From NCBI GenBank assembly GCA_963691655.1, contig OY829327.1:55068079-55132078 (forward strand): a stretch of 64,000 nt of DNA, read 5' to 3'. Origin of the DNA: Toxonevra muliebris (lineage: Eukaryota > Arthropoda > Insecta > Diptera > Pallopteridae). A program made the position numbers and the translations under genes. This document shows positions 13,001-25,000 of this stretch, piece after piece; positions within the stretch are counted from its first letter, which is position 1; each line of letters starts with the position of its first letter. The notes below the pieces were generated by a model. It was given only the letters and a program-made list of their open reading frames with translations, was not told the DNA's origin and searched no databases.

Positions 13001-16000
13001 CGGTAAGATAAAATCAGTTCTGCGTACATTGTTTTCGTGCACCCCGAAAAATAAATGCCAAGGAGACCTAAACATCTCCTGCGTGTATACGAGAGGAGAT
13101 GTTTAGCGGGTGGAAGTCTCGCACTGACTCCGGCGTTCAATGCTTTTACTTCCCTCCTCGTTAAAAAAAAAACCTATACATTCAATTTGATGTAGCATAA
13201 AATAGGTGTTTAGCAGATTTTACTAGTAATAATACATGCATTCAGTTGTCTTAGGTATTTTTCACGTTTTCTGGTTGTCGAATATTTTAAATATCGTGCT
13301 TATGCCATTTTTTTAAATTTTTTTTCTTTGAAGTCAAGTCCAAAAACCTAAGAGCAAAAATTATTCGTAAATTCTATTCTATTAATTCTTTTCAAAAATG
13401 CTTTAAATTGTAACTAAATGGACATTTTTATTATAAAATATGTTTATAAAAGAACAGCGAATATGGAAATATAAAAGTGGAGAAAACGTGTTATCCAGTG
13501 GTTGTCTACAGCTCCCTACACTGAGGAAAAAATGCTGTTATATCAAACGGAAAGGATATTAAACCAACAGATTTTGCTGTTAAATCCCATCCAAAAGTGA
13601 ACTCTGTTATATTAACAGACAATGTGCTGTTGATTTGAAAAACAAAACTACAAAATAGAAGCTGCAAAAATTCTTCACGCTATAGCCTAGTTGTCTAGTG
13701 CGCAAACAAGCACGCAGCCACTTGTGGCTAAAGTTCAAATCCCACAAATTTTTTAAATAAATTTCAAAAAAAAAAAATTTTATTTTTGAATTATTTTTTC
13801 TTTTTGTTTTTTGTTCAATTTATTTTTTTATTTATTATTACCGTTTTAAATTATTTTTTCTTGAATTGCTTTTTCCCAGGCTCAACCCTGTGTCCGAAAA
13901 ACATTCGCGTAATGACTGTCGAACAACGCGCTTACCAACTGTGCCACATAACTAAATTTGTTTCCAATGAATTTTGTTTGTTTTACTCTTTCAATGTTTC
14001 GAGCAGTAATTACTGTTTTTTAACTCTTTGATGCACATGATTTTAAAGAAGATAAAAATTCTAAAATAAATTGACAACTGAATGAGAAACTGTAAATAAA
14101 ATGTTGAACTATATGTCTATAAGTAATTTCAACTTTTCGAGGTGGGTTAAAACATATCCCACCATGCATAAAAAACTAAGCACAAGTTGGGACAATTTAT
14201 ACACTACCTAACCTTAAAGAGTTAACTATGCAAAAGAGAGCAAGATATACAAATTTGAAATACTGAATCAGGCTGTCTTTGTTTATCATTATTTCTAAAA
14301 ATAGACCGTGCAAAATTTTGAAATTGTGTTAGTGAAAGCCAAAAATGTTGTTACTGTATTTGAGTTTCCATTAGCCCTGTCTGGCAGGGTTATGAATACA
14401 AAATAAAAAACTATTGAATCAAACAAATTGCGTTCAATACAACAGATTTTCTTAACAACAGCGATGAACTGTTAAAATCACAGTTTTTTTTCTCGGTGTA
14501 ACTATGTTATTTTAACCTTTAATACAGGATAAACAAATTAATGTAGAGTAGAGATGGGCGCGTGAGTACTTTTTGACTCACGCATGCTTACGGCTTTGAA
14601 AATACTATTCACACGTGTTCCCGGTCCCTGGCATTTGAAAGAAAATCAGGCATGTTCACGCACGCAGTCTTTTTATTGTTATATTTTTATTTATATAAAT
14701 AAAAATTAAGTGCCTATATAATATGCATGTGTTATATGTTACATAATGGTGCCAGATTTCGAATTTGTAAAATTCTAAGGTGAAGAAAACCACAGGTTTG
14801 ATTTTTTAACCACCACATTTAAGTATTTAAGAAATTGTGAATTATAAAGACGTCATAGTCAAAAGTAATTTATACTCACGGATTTTTACGTCGAAATCAT
14901 GTCACGTTCATGTAGAAATTATGAAAATCTAATCACGTGGAAATTATGAAACGTGCGTGCGTGTTCACGCGTGTCACGTAAAATTCATGCCACGCTCCCA
15001 TCTCTAATGCAGAGGGATGAAATTTGGTTTGATGATTGTGAAAATCCTAAGTAACCATTATTTCAGTACAAAAGGTTTGGTCCTTAACGCCCAAAAAAAC
15101 TAATCATAAAGTATTGTCTATTGGTTCTCCCGACTATGCCCAAAATAGCTAGCTAATTTAATTGATTGATTATAGAACAAATTTTATGGAGTATTTCATA
15201 TGTACAGCTCTCTTCTCCGTTACTTTACAACGATCGAATTTCTCTTTGGCGAAACCTGATGTTCCCGAAATTAAATATAACTTTTTTGAAATTGTACAGT
15301 ATGTACAATATTGAATATATGAATAGGAGATTGTCGTCTAGATTGAAATACTGTATAGGTTCGAGCACCGCGTTTTGTTTTTTTCGTTTTTTCACGCCAG
15401 CTCCATCAACATGTCTTTGCAAATAATAACAGCACATTAAAGATAAAATATAAAATTAAATTTCGTTTGTGTGCTTTTTATTTCAATTTCAGGTTTTTCC
15501 CCTATTTTCATGAATATTTTAGCCTTTTTCTTTCATTTGTAGGCTTTTTCAATCATTACCCTCCATATTTCCTAGACGTAGACTGCATGTTCCAATCTTG
15601 ACTACAATTTTTTTTCAAATGCCTATAACTCTTGAACTACTGACCCACTCATTTTTGTAATTTTCTAGCGAAAATATGCCTTTTGACCATAACGGAAGTT
15701 ATTGTCAAAAGGTGTTCCATTCTAGATGGCATTCCCCTATGTAGGAATCTAAAAGTGCATGTTAACTTTATCTCTTAAATAAAAAAAATAAAAGATATCT
15801 ACGAAATACATACAAAAATCTAATTAGAAGTGCATGTTGGTTTAGCATCAGCAACACATACTCGGGCACTTATGCATGCATACATATACATATGCATCAT
15901 CAGCTACAAACACATTCATACGTATGTACAGTATGTACTAATATACCCAGTTGAACTTAGGATGATCGTAGGAGTAACCATCGAGCGCTCCAAAGCGAGC

Positions 16001-19000
16001 AATTGCATTTTGTTCTCCTTTTTAACATTGCATGTCCTAGGGCATGGAGTATTCGTTTTAGCCTCCAAACGAAGTAATAAAGGAGGACACGATTCCAAGC
16101 ATGAGCTCACTTGCATCTCACAGAAAAACAAAACTCCAAAATAGCTGGAGTAGTTGTCTAAAACGCCAGTAAGCACGCAGCCACTTATGGCCTAAATTCA
16201 AATCTTACAAATTAAAAAAGTTTTTTTTCCAAATTATAATATTCATTTGTTCATTCATTTTTATTTTTTTATTTACTATTATCGTTTTAGTATTTGATTT
16301 TTCCTGGATCTTCTATTTGAGTTGCCTTTTTGGACGAAAGTCCGCATCATGAAACGCGCTTACCAACTGAGCCACATAAAAGCAAATTTACTTTCATTGA
16401 ATTTTGTCTCTTTTAAACTTGTAATGTATCCAGCACAAGTTACTTTTCTTAACTCTTTGTGGCACACGATTTTAAAGAAAATTAAAACTCAGTTGTACAG
16501 AAATTTTTTGCCAACTTAATGAGAAACTGTAAATAAAATATTAAGATGTATGACTAACATATAAGTAATTTCAATTTTCGAGGTGGGTTAAAAAATATCC
16601 CACCATTCATGAAAAGCTAAGCAAAAGCTGGGACAGTTTTTACCCTACCTAACCATAAAGAGTTAGCTAGCCAAGAAAGAATAAGATAAACAATTTTGTA
16701 CGACTCAATCATGTTGTCTTTGTTTATCATTATTTTTAAAAATATCCTATATAAAACTAAGAAATTGTGTTTATTGCTCCTTTTGGAGTAATGAAATTAT
16801 TGCTCTTTTGAGGAGTGCTCACTATTTGTGCAACTGGGTGCATATATATACAAGTGTATTAACACTCTCACACACCCACGTGAATGAAACCCAATAACGG
16901 TATTAGAGCCAAAAATCTTTATGCATATCTACTGCCAAAGTCTGTCAAGCTATGAAAATGCTGATAAAGTTCTTTGCTAATGCTTTCACTTGGGTACAAG
17001 TGTAAGAGGGGGAAGATTTTCAATAAATGCTACATGAGAAAATTAAATTTTACAAAAGACGATGACGACGGCTACGACTACGATGAACCATGGAAGCATA
17101 GAAGCCAAAATGTCTTCCGGTTTATATGGGGTTGAATGATTTTAAGCCTGCGGCAGCTCAGGTGTTGAAAGCTTGCTATTGTATGGCTGTATATATACGG
17201 GTATAAACTTGTATGATTGTCTATAAGAGTACAAGGGATATTGCGGTGATATTGCGGTATCAGTGACAAAAACAGGGGAAATGCTTAAAAAGGTCTCAGT
17301 GGAATACAACATTTTAAAGGTATGGATGTGTATGTATATTGTAGTTGTGGGCATTAACCACTGCATAAACAAATAGGTTCAGTTACTAATGCAACGACGG
17401 TTGCTAGTGCGCCTACCATTGGTACTTTGTTTTTGTTTGTATCCCATACATTGTCATGCAAATAATTTTTGTACTTTTAGTTTTTTATGCAAATTTTAAT
17501 TCAATATTCTGTAAAAGAAGATAGAAATGGTGAAAAAAGAAGAAGCAAACATTTGAGTTGAGCATCAAGAGCAATTGAGTGTAGTCCTATGATCCTGGAG
17601 GGTATTTAATTCGAAAGAAAGCATAAACAATGAAACTTTTGAACCTGTGCTATTTTGTTGTTTTCCATTTCGTTCTTTTCCTTTTTGATATGGTAGTGGT
17701 CAAAGACCTTTTTGCTTACTGTTTCCAAAGTGAATATTATTCTCTACAATGTTGAGGATGACCAAACAAACAAACAAACATTGACATCCATACAGCAGGC
17801 AACAAAGGTGAACTTGAAAATTTCATGTAAATAATTTTTAATCGGATTAAAATTCATTTTCATCTTTCAATTTATTGAAAAGGAAAATGTTACAAAATAA
17901 GTCTGTATTGATATTCAGATAGCAAAGTTCTATAATTTAAATTATGAAATTTTTGTATCTTTTAATATTGCTAATTAGATTTTCAATTTAAGGTTTGGTT
18001 ATCGTTGAGAACTTTAGAGATTATTGAATCAAAATAAAAAAATTGAGAAAGTTCAAAAAATTTTACCAATTAAATAGTGAAATTATTTAGTTTAAATTGA
18101 AAATTTCCGATGAAATCGAATGGCTTATAAATTGTTATTTTATAAGTCAATCAACGTTAACGTCAAAATTTAGAAAATTGAGGAAGTAACGAACTCAACA
18201 TATAACGACACGTAAGATGAACTATTTTTAACACGTTTTTTTTTTAAACCTAGTCGTAAATCTAGTATTTACATTTAATGTTTCAATTTGTTTGCAAAGC
18301 GTTTGAAAAATTCAAAAGGAAAAATAAGACAATAATATAGCAAAACTATGCTCGCTTTCTGTCACATATTAGGAGCAAGGCATATATTTATGGACTGGGC
18401 GTGATTTTTTAAATCATGAAAACATGAATATGAATTCGTCAATAAAATTCCCGGTTCGCCTATGAAATTCCAGGTTCCCAATATTTTGATAACCATTTTC
18501 CCTATCTATTCTCCCTTATCCTGTTAACATAAAATATTATATACATTCAATCCCCAATGTTTTATAACATCATCGAAAGTTATAAAAAAGAAAAAGTAGG
18601 TACCTTAATCAAACATTTGCAATTTCAGCAACAAAAACAGCAGAAAAGTAATTTATCAAAGTCCCTAAAAATATGCAATGAGCAAACATGAAATAAAAAT
18701 ATAAATCGTACTCTGTTTACATTTTATCATCGCTCTACTATTTACATTTAATACTTTATTTCGTGTTCTTTTTTGTGTTTGTTATTCTCATTCTATTTTT
18801 TCTACTTTTGTTTTTTTGCAGACTGTTAAATCCGAAAATTGTACGTGCCTGCACAGTGGTGCTCAGCGACTGGGAGCAAATACCAACGAAATCCCTAAAA
18901 GCAGCGGTTACCATTCTTCATCGCATCGCATATGGTTGTTCGTGTCCGGCTATGTTATATCAGGTGAGTGCTTGTCGTACTTCTGCTTCCATTAACAATT

Positions 19001-22000
19001 GCGGTTTGCGTTGCGCGTGTGAATGTATGTGTGTGTGTGTGTGTGAATGTGCATGTGGTTTGGCCTTGAAACCTGCTACCTGCTACTAAAGCCAGCCAGC
19101 GTTAGTAAATACAAAAATGGCGTCAGGCAAAACTTTTTTTCCTTGGTCTTTTTTGTTATAAAATTTAAATGAATATTGTTGTTGTTGGCTTTAAAATGTG
19201 TAAATTCTAAATTAAAACGTTTTTCTATGTTATTATTGCTGTGTGCATGCCCAGCACAAGTTGTCAGCTAGTGTTGCCCCTTGGGAAGTTGCGAGCTAGG
19301 TTGCTCTGAACACACATACTTACGTGTGTGCAAATATTTCTATCCCTACAAACACGTTTTGCTAATAATTTTGTTGTTTGTTGCTTGTAATTTAATTGAA
19401 ATGTTGCATACTTTTAGGCGCACAATCATTGCAAACACAAGCATACATATACATACATAAAGATTTCCCAGTGCGCTTGAAGTAAAATTTTAATTTCAAT
19501 TTTCGAAACATGTTTATTTTTGGTTTTCACATGTTTTCTCACTTTGCCATTTTGGCGATTGTTGGCGCAACTCCACGCTTACTTTTCTAGTTAGTTTTCC
19601 ATCTCCTTCTCCTTGTCTCATCTCTTGCACTTCTCACCTCACCCCTTTGCCCAGCTTATATTCCACGCAAAACAAACATAAATCAAAGTCACAAGCACAA
19701 AATGTACGCGTGCTATCCCGGAATTGCGAACAGCAGAAGAAGTAGCATCTATTCCATTCAATTCAGTAGCAATTCGAGTTGCAGTAGTAGCCATGCTATG
19801 AACTACTATAGCAGCAGCAGTAGCCTGCCGGGCCTAGGATGATAGCTTCCGTCTGTCCTGCTTACTTGCCGCGCTTGCTTGCTCACCGCTTCCACCGCAT
19901 GATGCTTTTGCAAAAAATTTTATTTTTTATATAATTTTTTTTGTTTTGTTCCACTTTGTACAAATTAAATGAACTTGAACTTTTCCAACTTACAATCATA
20001 GTTGGTGGCCTGGAAAAAGAGAGTGGTGGAATGAGAGATGATAAAATGGGCTTGGAGGTGGGTAAGAACGGTTATGAAAATGATACAGACAAAATAAATT
20101 CCGAGGTGCCATAAGCATAGGAATTAAAACTTTTTTCTGGAGTTTACTTAGTTTTTTCAAGTCTGCAGATTTCAGCTTTGTAAATAGCGAAACCCAAAGA
20201 AAAAAAACCAAATGTATAATTTACTTTGTAATATCTGTTGTTTCTGCTGTTGTTTGTTAGAAAAGAAAAGGATTTTCACGGATGTTCATAAATCAAATGT
20301 TGCCTTTTTTCTCTCTGTTGGTTGTCGCTGTGTTTATTGTAGTTACTTACAGTTGATATATTATGAATTAAATTAAAATCTACGTTTTGCCGAAGACCTT
20401 CTGCTGTATCCGCGACCTTAGTATTTTTTCTTTGGGCATATTTCAGCATTTAACTGTTGCTTTAAATTAAAATATTTCATACGGTTTTAATTTAAAAACA
20501 TACACTTTCGAACAATTAAAATATGTATCTTATTATAAGCTTAGCAAGTTATGCCAGATGGTTGCCTGTTTGCAAGTTACAGTGGGTATTTCGGGGAACA
20601 TGGCTATAGTCAGGGGCGGATACAAGGGGGGAGGGGACAGGAACAGGGGGAAATTTTCAAACACTTAAAAATTTAACAACTTAAACAGGCAAAAAGGTGA
20701 ACATAATTAGTTATTGATGATTTTAGTTATTACGATTTACTTTCAATTATAAGAATAATGAATAATCTTGCTCATTAAACCACTTTCCTTCTCTATGGAA
20801 ATGTGCTGAAATAATAATGATACCTAAATCAAATAAACCTGAAAACTCAGTGCCCTCATTTAGACCTATAAGTTTGCTGGCAATATTCTCAAAAATATTC
20901 GAAGTATAAGATTGCTAATAATACAAGAAAATAAGAATATAAATTCCGAATCACCAATCGTCATAAGCACGGTACTCCCGAGCAATATCATCGCATAGTG
21001 AATATTGCCACTGACTTTCTGGAACGCAAAAAATATTGCTCTGCCATTTTTTTGGATATTCACGAAGCGTTCGAAAAAGTTTGGCATCAAGAGCTGTTAT
21101 ACAAATTAAAAAGTTTACTTCCATCTCCATTTTATTTCGTCTTAAAGTTCTATGTCAAAGTAAATGATGAAACATCAGCCAAATGTCAAGTGAAAGGCAG
21201 TGTTCTGGGTCCTGTTCTTTATTCTATTTTTCCCTGCGACTTGCCTGAAACTGATGGTGTTACTATAGCTACTTATCCAGACGATACTGCCATTTTAGCG
21301 TCAAATTAATCTCCTACAGAAGCTGCTTATCTAGTTCAGAATCAGCTCGACGACGTTCAACAATGGTTACTTTGTGGATGTGTGCTTGACTGGAGTTCCA
21401 TCTGTCTCAGGTTCGATTCCCAGATGGGGTTAAATTCTTAAAAAATGTCCAAATGGATTGTTCTAATCAAATGGATTATTTCGGTGATTTAGTTCTTAAA
21501 TACGTGACTCAAGTACCAGTTCGACGGGTTTTATTCTCAGGTAGAGAATTGAATCCACCAAAAAAAAAAACAAATTATAGGTTTCGGGTCGATATAAGGA
21601 AAACCCCAGATAGGAAAGAGAAAATTTGAAAACTAGGTAGGAATCAGCGACCTTAAATTATTCTTAAAATTCTACTAATTCTCGAGGCCCATTATAAACC
21701 AATCTAAAACCGAAAACTGAATAAATGTATCCTATTGTTATATTCTCCACGTTCCTTTACCTTGGAAATAGATCATAGAAATTGTGAAATGCTTTGCTAC
21801 AAGAAAAGGGTTTCCCCTTAATGCGTAACGTACCAGTAAGTTTTTACATGGCCATATCTTTGAAATTGTGAGCCATCGAAATAAAGTTTTTGAATAAGCA
21901 AAAAAAAAAACGACTCACGAGCGAGAAAAAAACGCTCCAGTCCGCGTTTTGGTTCATATGTGTTTCCTGTATCCGCCACTGCTAAAGTACTTATATTTTT

Positions 22001-25000
22001 AAAAGACTCATTTCATTGCTCTAAAAGTAGTTCAGGCAAGCAGGGATGTAAACCGGTTTTGAACAAAATTAATTTTGAACCGAACCATCCGCGATTTGAG
22101 TGGCATAAACCGAACCATGAACCAAACTGGGTTTATTTTATTTTAGTTGAACCAAACCAGTTTTGTTCAAAAAAATGTTTTGGTACAAGTCAAAAAGTCT
22201 TTGTAGCACTGATTTGTTTACTCTTTGTGTGCTGTCTATATTGGATTCGATCGGGTAACAATTGTTTATTTGGCCCAAATAGGTATCGTAGGTATGTACA
22301 TACTTATGTATACTCATTAAAGCTATGCCCTTAACTATATTAGTAAAGAATGATATAGAAGAAGTGGTTTTAAAGATAATACCAACAATTTTGGAGGATC
22401 TGTGAACTGCAGTGATAATAGAATGACAAGCGATTCCTTTTGGGAGATACGGAGGATTAGTTGACTATATACTCCACCGATGTGTCGCTAAGGTAGCCAA
22501 AATAGCCCATTTTAATAAGTTTTAAGAATACTTACTAGACATATCAAAGTTATTTCCCAAATATTATTCCTATCCCTGTTTTTATTACAAGCACTGATTT
22601 TGACCAGTCAAATAATGAGTTGTGAGAGTTTTTTATAGGTACAAATTATTTTTGTAACAAGTATAAAAGCTGTTATTAATATCTAAACATTATATAAATA
22701 TATAACAAAAAAATATGAAAACATTTTTCCTCTCTCACTGCTTTTTTATTGTACACAATTTCATTTTCATATCTGTAATACATATTAACCCTTTGACGCC
22801 TGAATTTTAATAAGGCTCGATAGAAACCTATTGTTTAGAAATAATGATTTCTTAAGTCTTCCACAATCATGACACCAAATTTCATACTTCTATATTGATT
22901 TGTTTGTCCTTTATTAAAGATTTAAAAAAACAGCTATGGAGCTGTAGACAACCACTGGATAATTCGATTCCTCAAATTGTTGGATTTTAATATTCCCTTA
23001 TCTTTTATAAACATATCATATAAAGAAAATTTCCGCTTAGTAATAATTAAGCGCATTATTTTTCAAAAAATAGTATAAACGATTTTACTAAAAAATTTTG
23101 CACTTAGGTTTTTTGCTGGACTTAAAAGAGAAAACATTTAAAAAAATTACTTAAGCAAGAAAGTTCGAATGTTCGGCAATCAGCAAACATGAAGAATACC
23201 TAACAGAACCGAATATAAAAAGCGTTAATAGTTAAATTTGTTAAACACTTTATTTATGCCACATAAAACTGAATGTTGCATACACAGAACATTGGGTAAG
23301 AAAAAGTTAAGTTATGCCCTGTTAACATTTTTTTAATTTTTTATATATGTTAGGTAGGCGTTGCCATAGTCCGGTCGTGAATATTTTTATCAAATGGGCA
23401 CAATTGACCTCAAATATAAATAAGACAAATTTGAGAGTTTTGGCTTGTTAAAAGGAGATTTTGTCCCATAGTGGTTTGAAGACGCAGAAAAACCGGTTTT
23501 TGAATCGAACTAGTGACTCAAAGAGACTGAACTGAACCAAATTGCAAAACTTGTTGGGTTCACATCCCTGCTCCGCTTCTTGGAAGGCACATCACAAGAC
23601 CAACAATTTTTTTTATTCGATTTGCGTTCCAAATTTCAGTTTTTTAATTCAGGATTTTATGAAAAGAAATAACTGTTTTGCCCGAAAACATCCATTAGTC
23701 GTAGAGATATGACGTAGAGGTATGACTTTACATCGATAACGACCAACCAAGACTTTCAACATAATGCCAAATATTATTATTAAGCCAAATTCTTTTCAGC
23801 TCTCACAGTTGTTTCGCTAGATCGGAACACGACCTCATATTTTGTTACACGGTATTGTTATAAGGATTTTTACGCTTTGCCATTGTAAAAGTTTTGGTTG
23901 ATGACATCAGATTAGAGGCATGCTTGTTCAGGAGAGATAGTAGGCGGTTTTTAGTGGTCGAATTTTTTCTTTTACAGTTGAAACGTTAATATCGCAATGA
24001 AGTTAGTTTTTTGTTATTATTATGGTATATTCACAATAATCCGGAGCATTTTTGATTGGAGACGCTGAATAATATCAATATTAGGAATTTTACTGCTCTA
24101 TGCTTCCGAAACATTCAAAAATTCGCGAACCACCAATTTGATTTCCAACAACAACACGACACAATTGAGCAATTCCACAGTCTTGTTGATGAAAGACACG
24201 CCGTGTTCGACAGCAAAATGCTCTGCACAACAGCCTTTCCGGACATCTTACAGGCATTCGATCGAGTAAGGAATGAAGGGTTCCTATATAAACTAAAAAA
24301 TATGTTGCCAAAAAATTTCTTTATTTTCGTGTCAAATCAATCAAATTCAAGCGGGTTTTCTAAAAAATAGTGTTTTATAACGTATTTTCTACTTACTTTT
24401 GACTTCACCTTCGCTTATGATAGAATGAGTGATGCCTTCGTTGATGACACATCATCATCATCATTTCCTGTATCTCCCACTGGAGCAAACGGCCTCAATA
24501 AAACATTTCCATCTGGTTCTATTTTTTGCCAACAACTTCAGTTCATTCCATGATTTTTTAGAATCGTCGATTTCTTTTTTCAGCGTTCTTCTCCACGTGG
24601 TCTTAGGACAGACCCTCTCTTTTCTCAGTGTGTGACCTTACCATCGCCACTTTCGTAGTTTGATATAATTGGCCATTGGTTTTCTATTGTATTTATTGTA
24701 TAGAACGTTATTGCTAATGACATTTGGCAACCACACCTTAAGAATACGATGGAGACATCTGTTTACAAAGCTTTGGATTTTTGTAGTGAGAAACTCAGTT
24801 GTGTGCCAGGTCTCGCGTAAAATTTTCACCTTGTTCAGTTGCTTTGCCGTACAGCGTGAAGTTGTTGTTGTTTTTGGCGTTCATTTTAATGGATTTTTTT
24901 GTCAATATTGATCTTTAGACCGGTCTTTCCCGATTTGACACATATAACATAAAGTTTTTCTTGCATGTCGAAATGTTTCGCACCGATTAAGCAAATGTCC

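Larger units (their letters stand above)
13161..15103 (+). mobile_element. TTAA-ended MITE family, copy B (split by two insertions)
   Basis: Copy B resembles copy C in three pieces: 13161-13518, 14499-14548 and about 15007-15103. Joining the pieces gives about 505 bp, close to the 526 bp of uninterrupted copy C. The first break is filled by the TA-flanked element 13519-14498, the second by the hAT-type MITE 14549-15006. The ends have decayed from TTAACCC. Confidence 0.72.
20611..21981. mobile_element. hAT-like element enclosing LINE and tRNA-like sequence
   Basis: Left end CAGGGGCGGATACAAGGGG, right end complement CAGTGGCGGATACAGG, a common hAT terminus. Flanks are GCTATAGT (20603-20610) and GCTAAAGT (21981-21988), 7 of 8 identical, with a one-base ambiguity at the right end. 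The inside is a Jockey RT fragment and a tRNA-like insertion; no hAT transposase is seen. Confidence 0.7.

Noticed and set aside
13070..13104. Helitron 3' hairpin
   Set aside because: No CTRR-A/T end follows the stem and no 5' TC start could be located.
13877..13949. Possible tRNA gene on the - strand
   Set aside because: The A box is perfect, but the B box is degenerate, no acceptor stem forms and a diverged copy exists at 16300-16376, so it is part of a repeat.
21960..22334. A 124-residue + frame
   Set aside because: It crosses the boundary of two transposons, including the terminal repeats of the CAGGGATG element, so it cannot be one gene.
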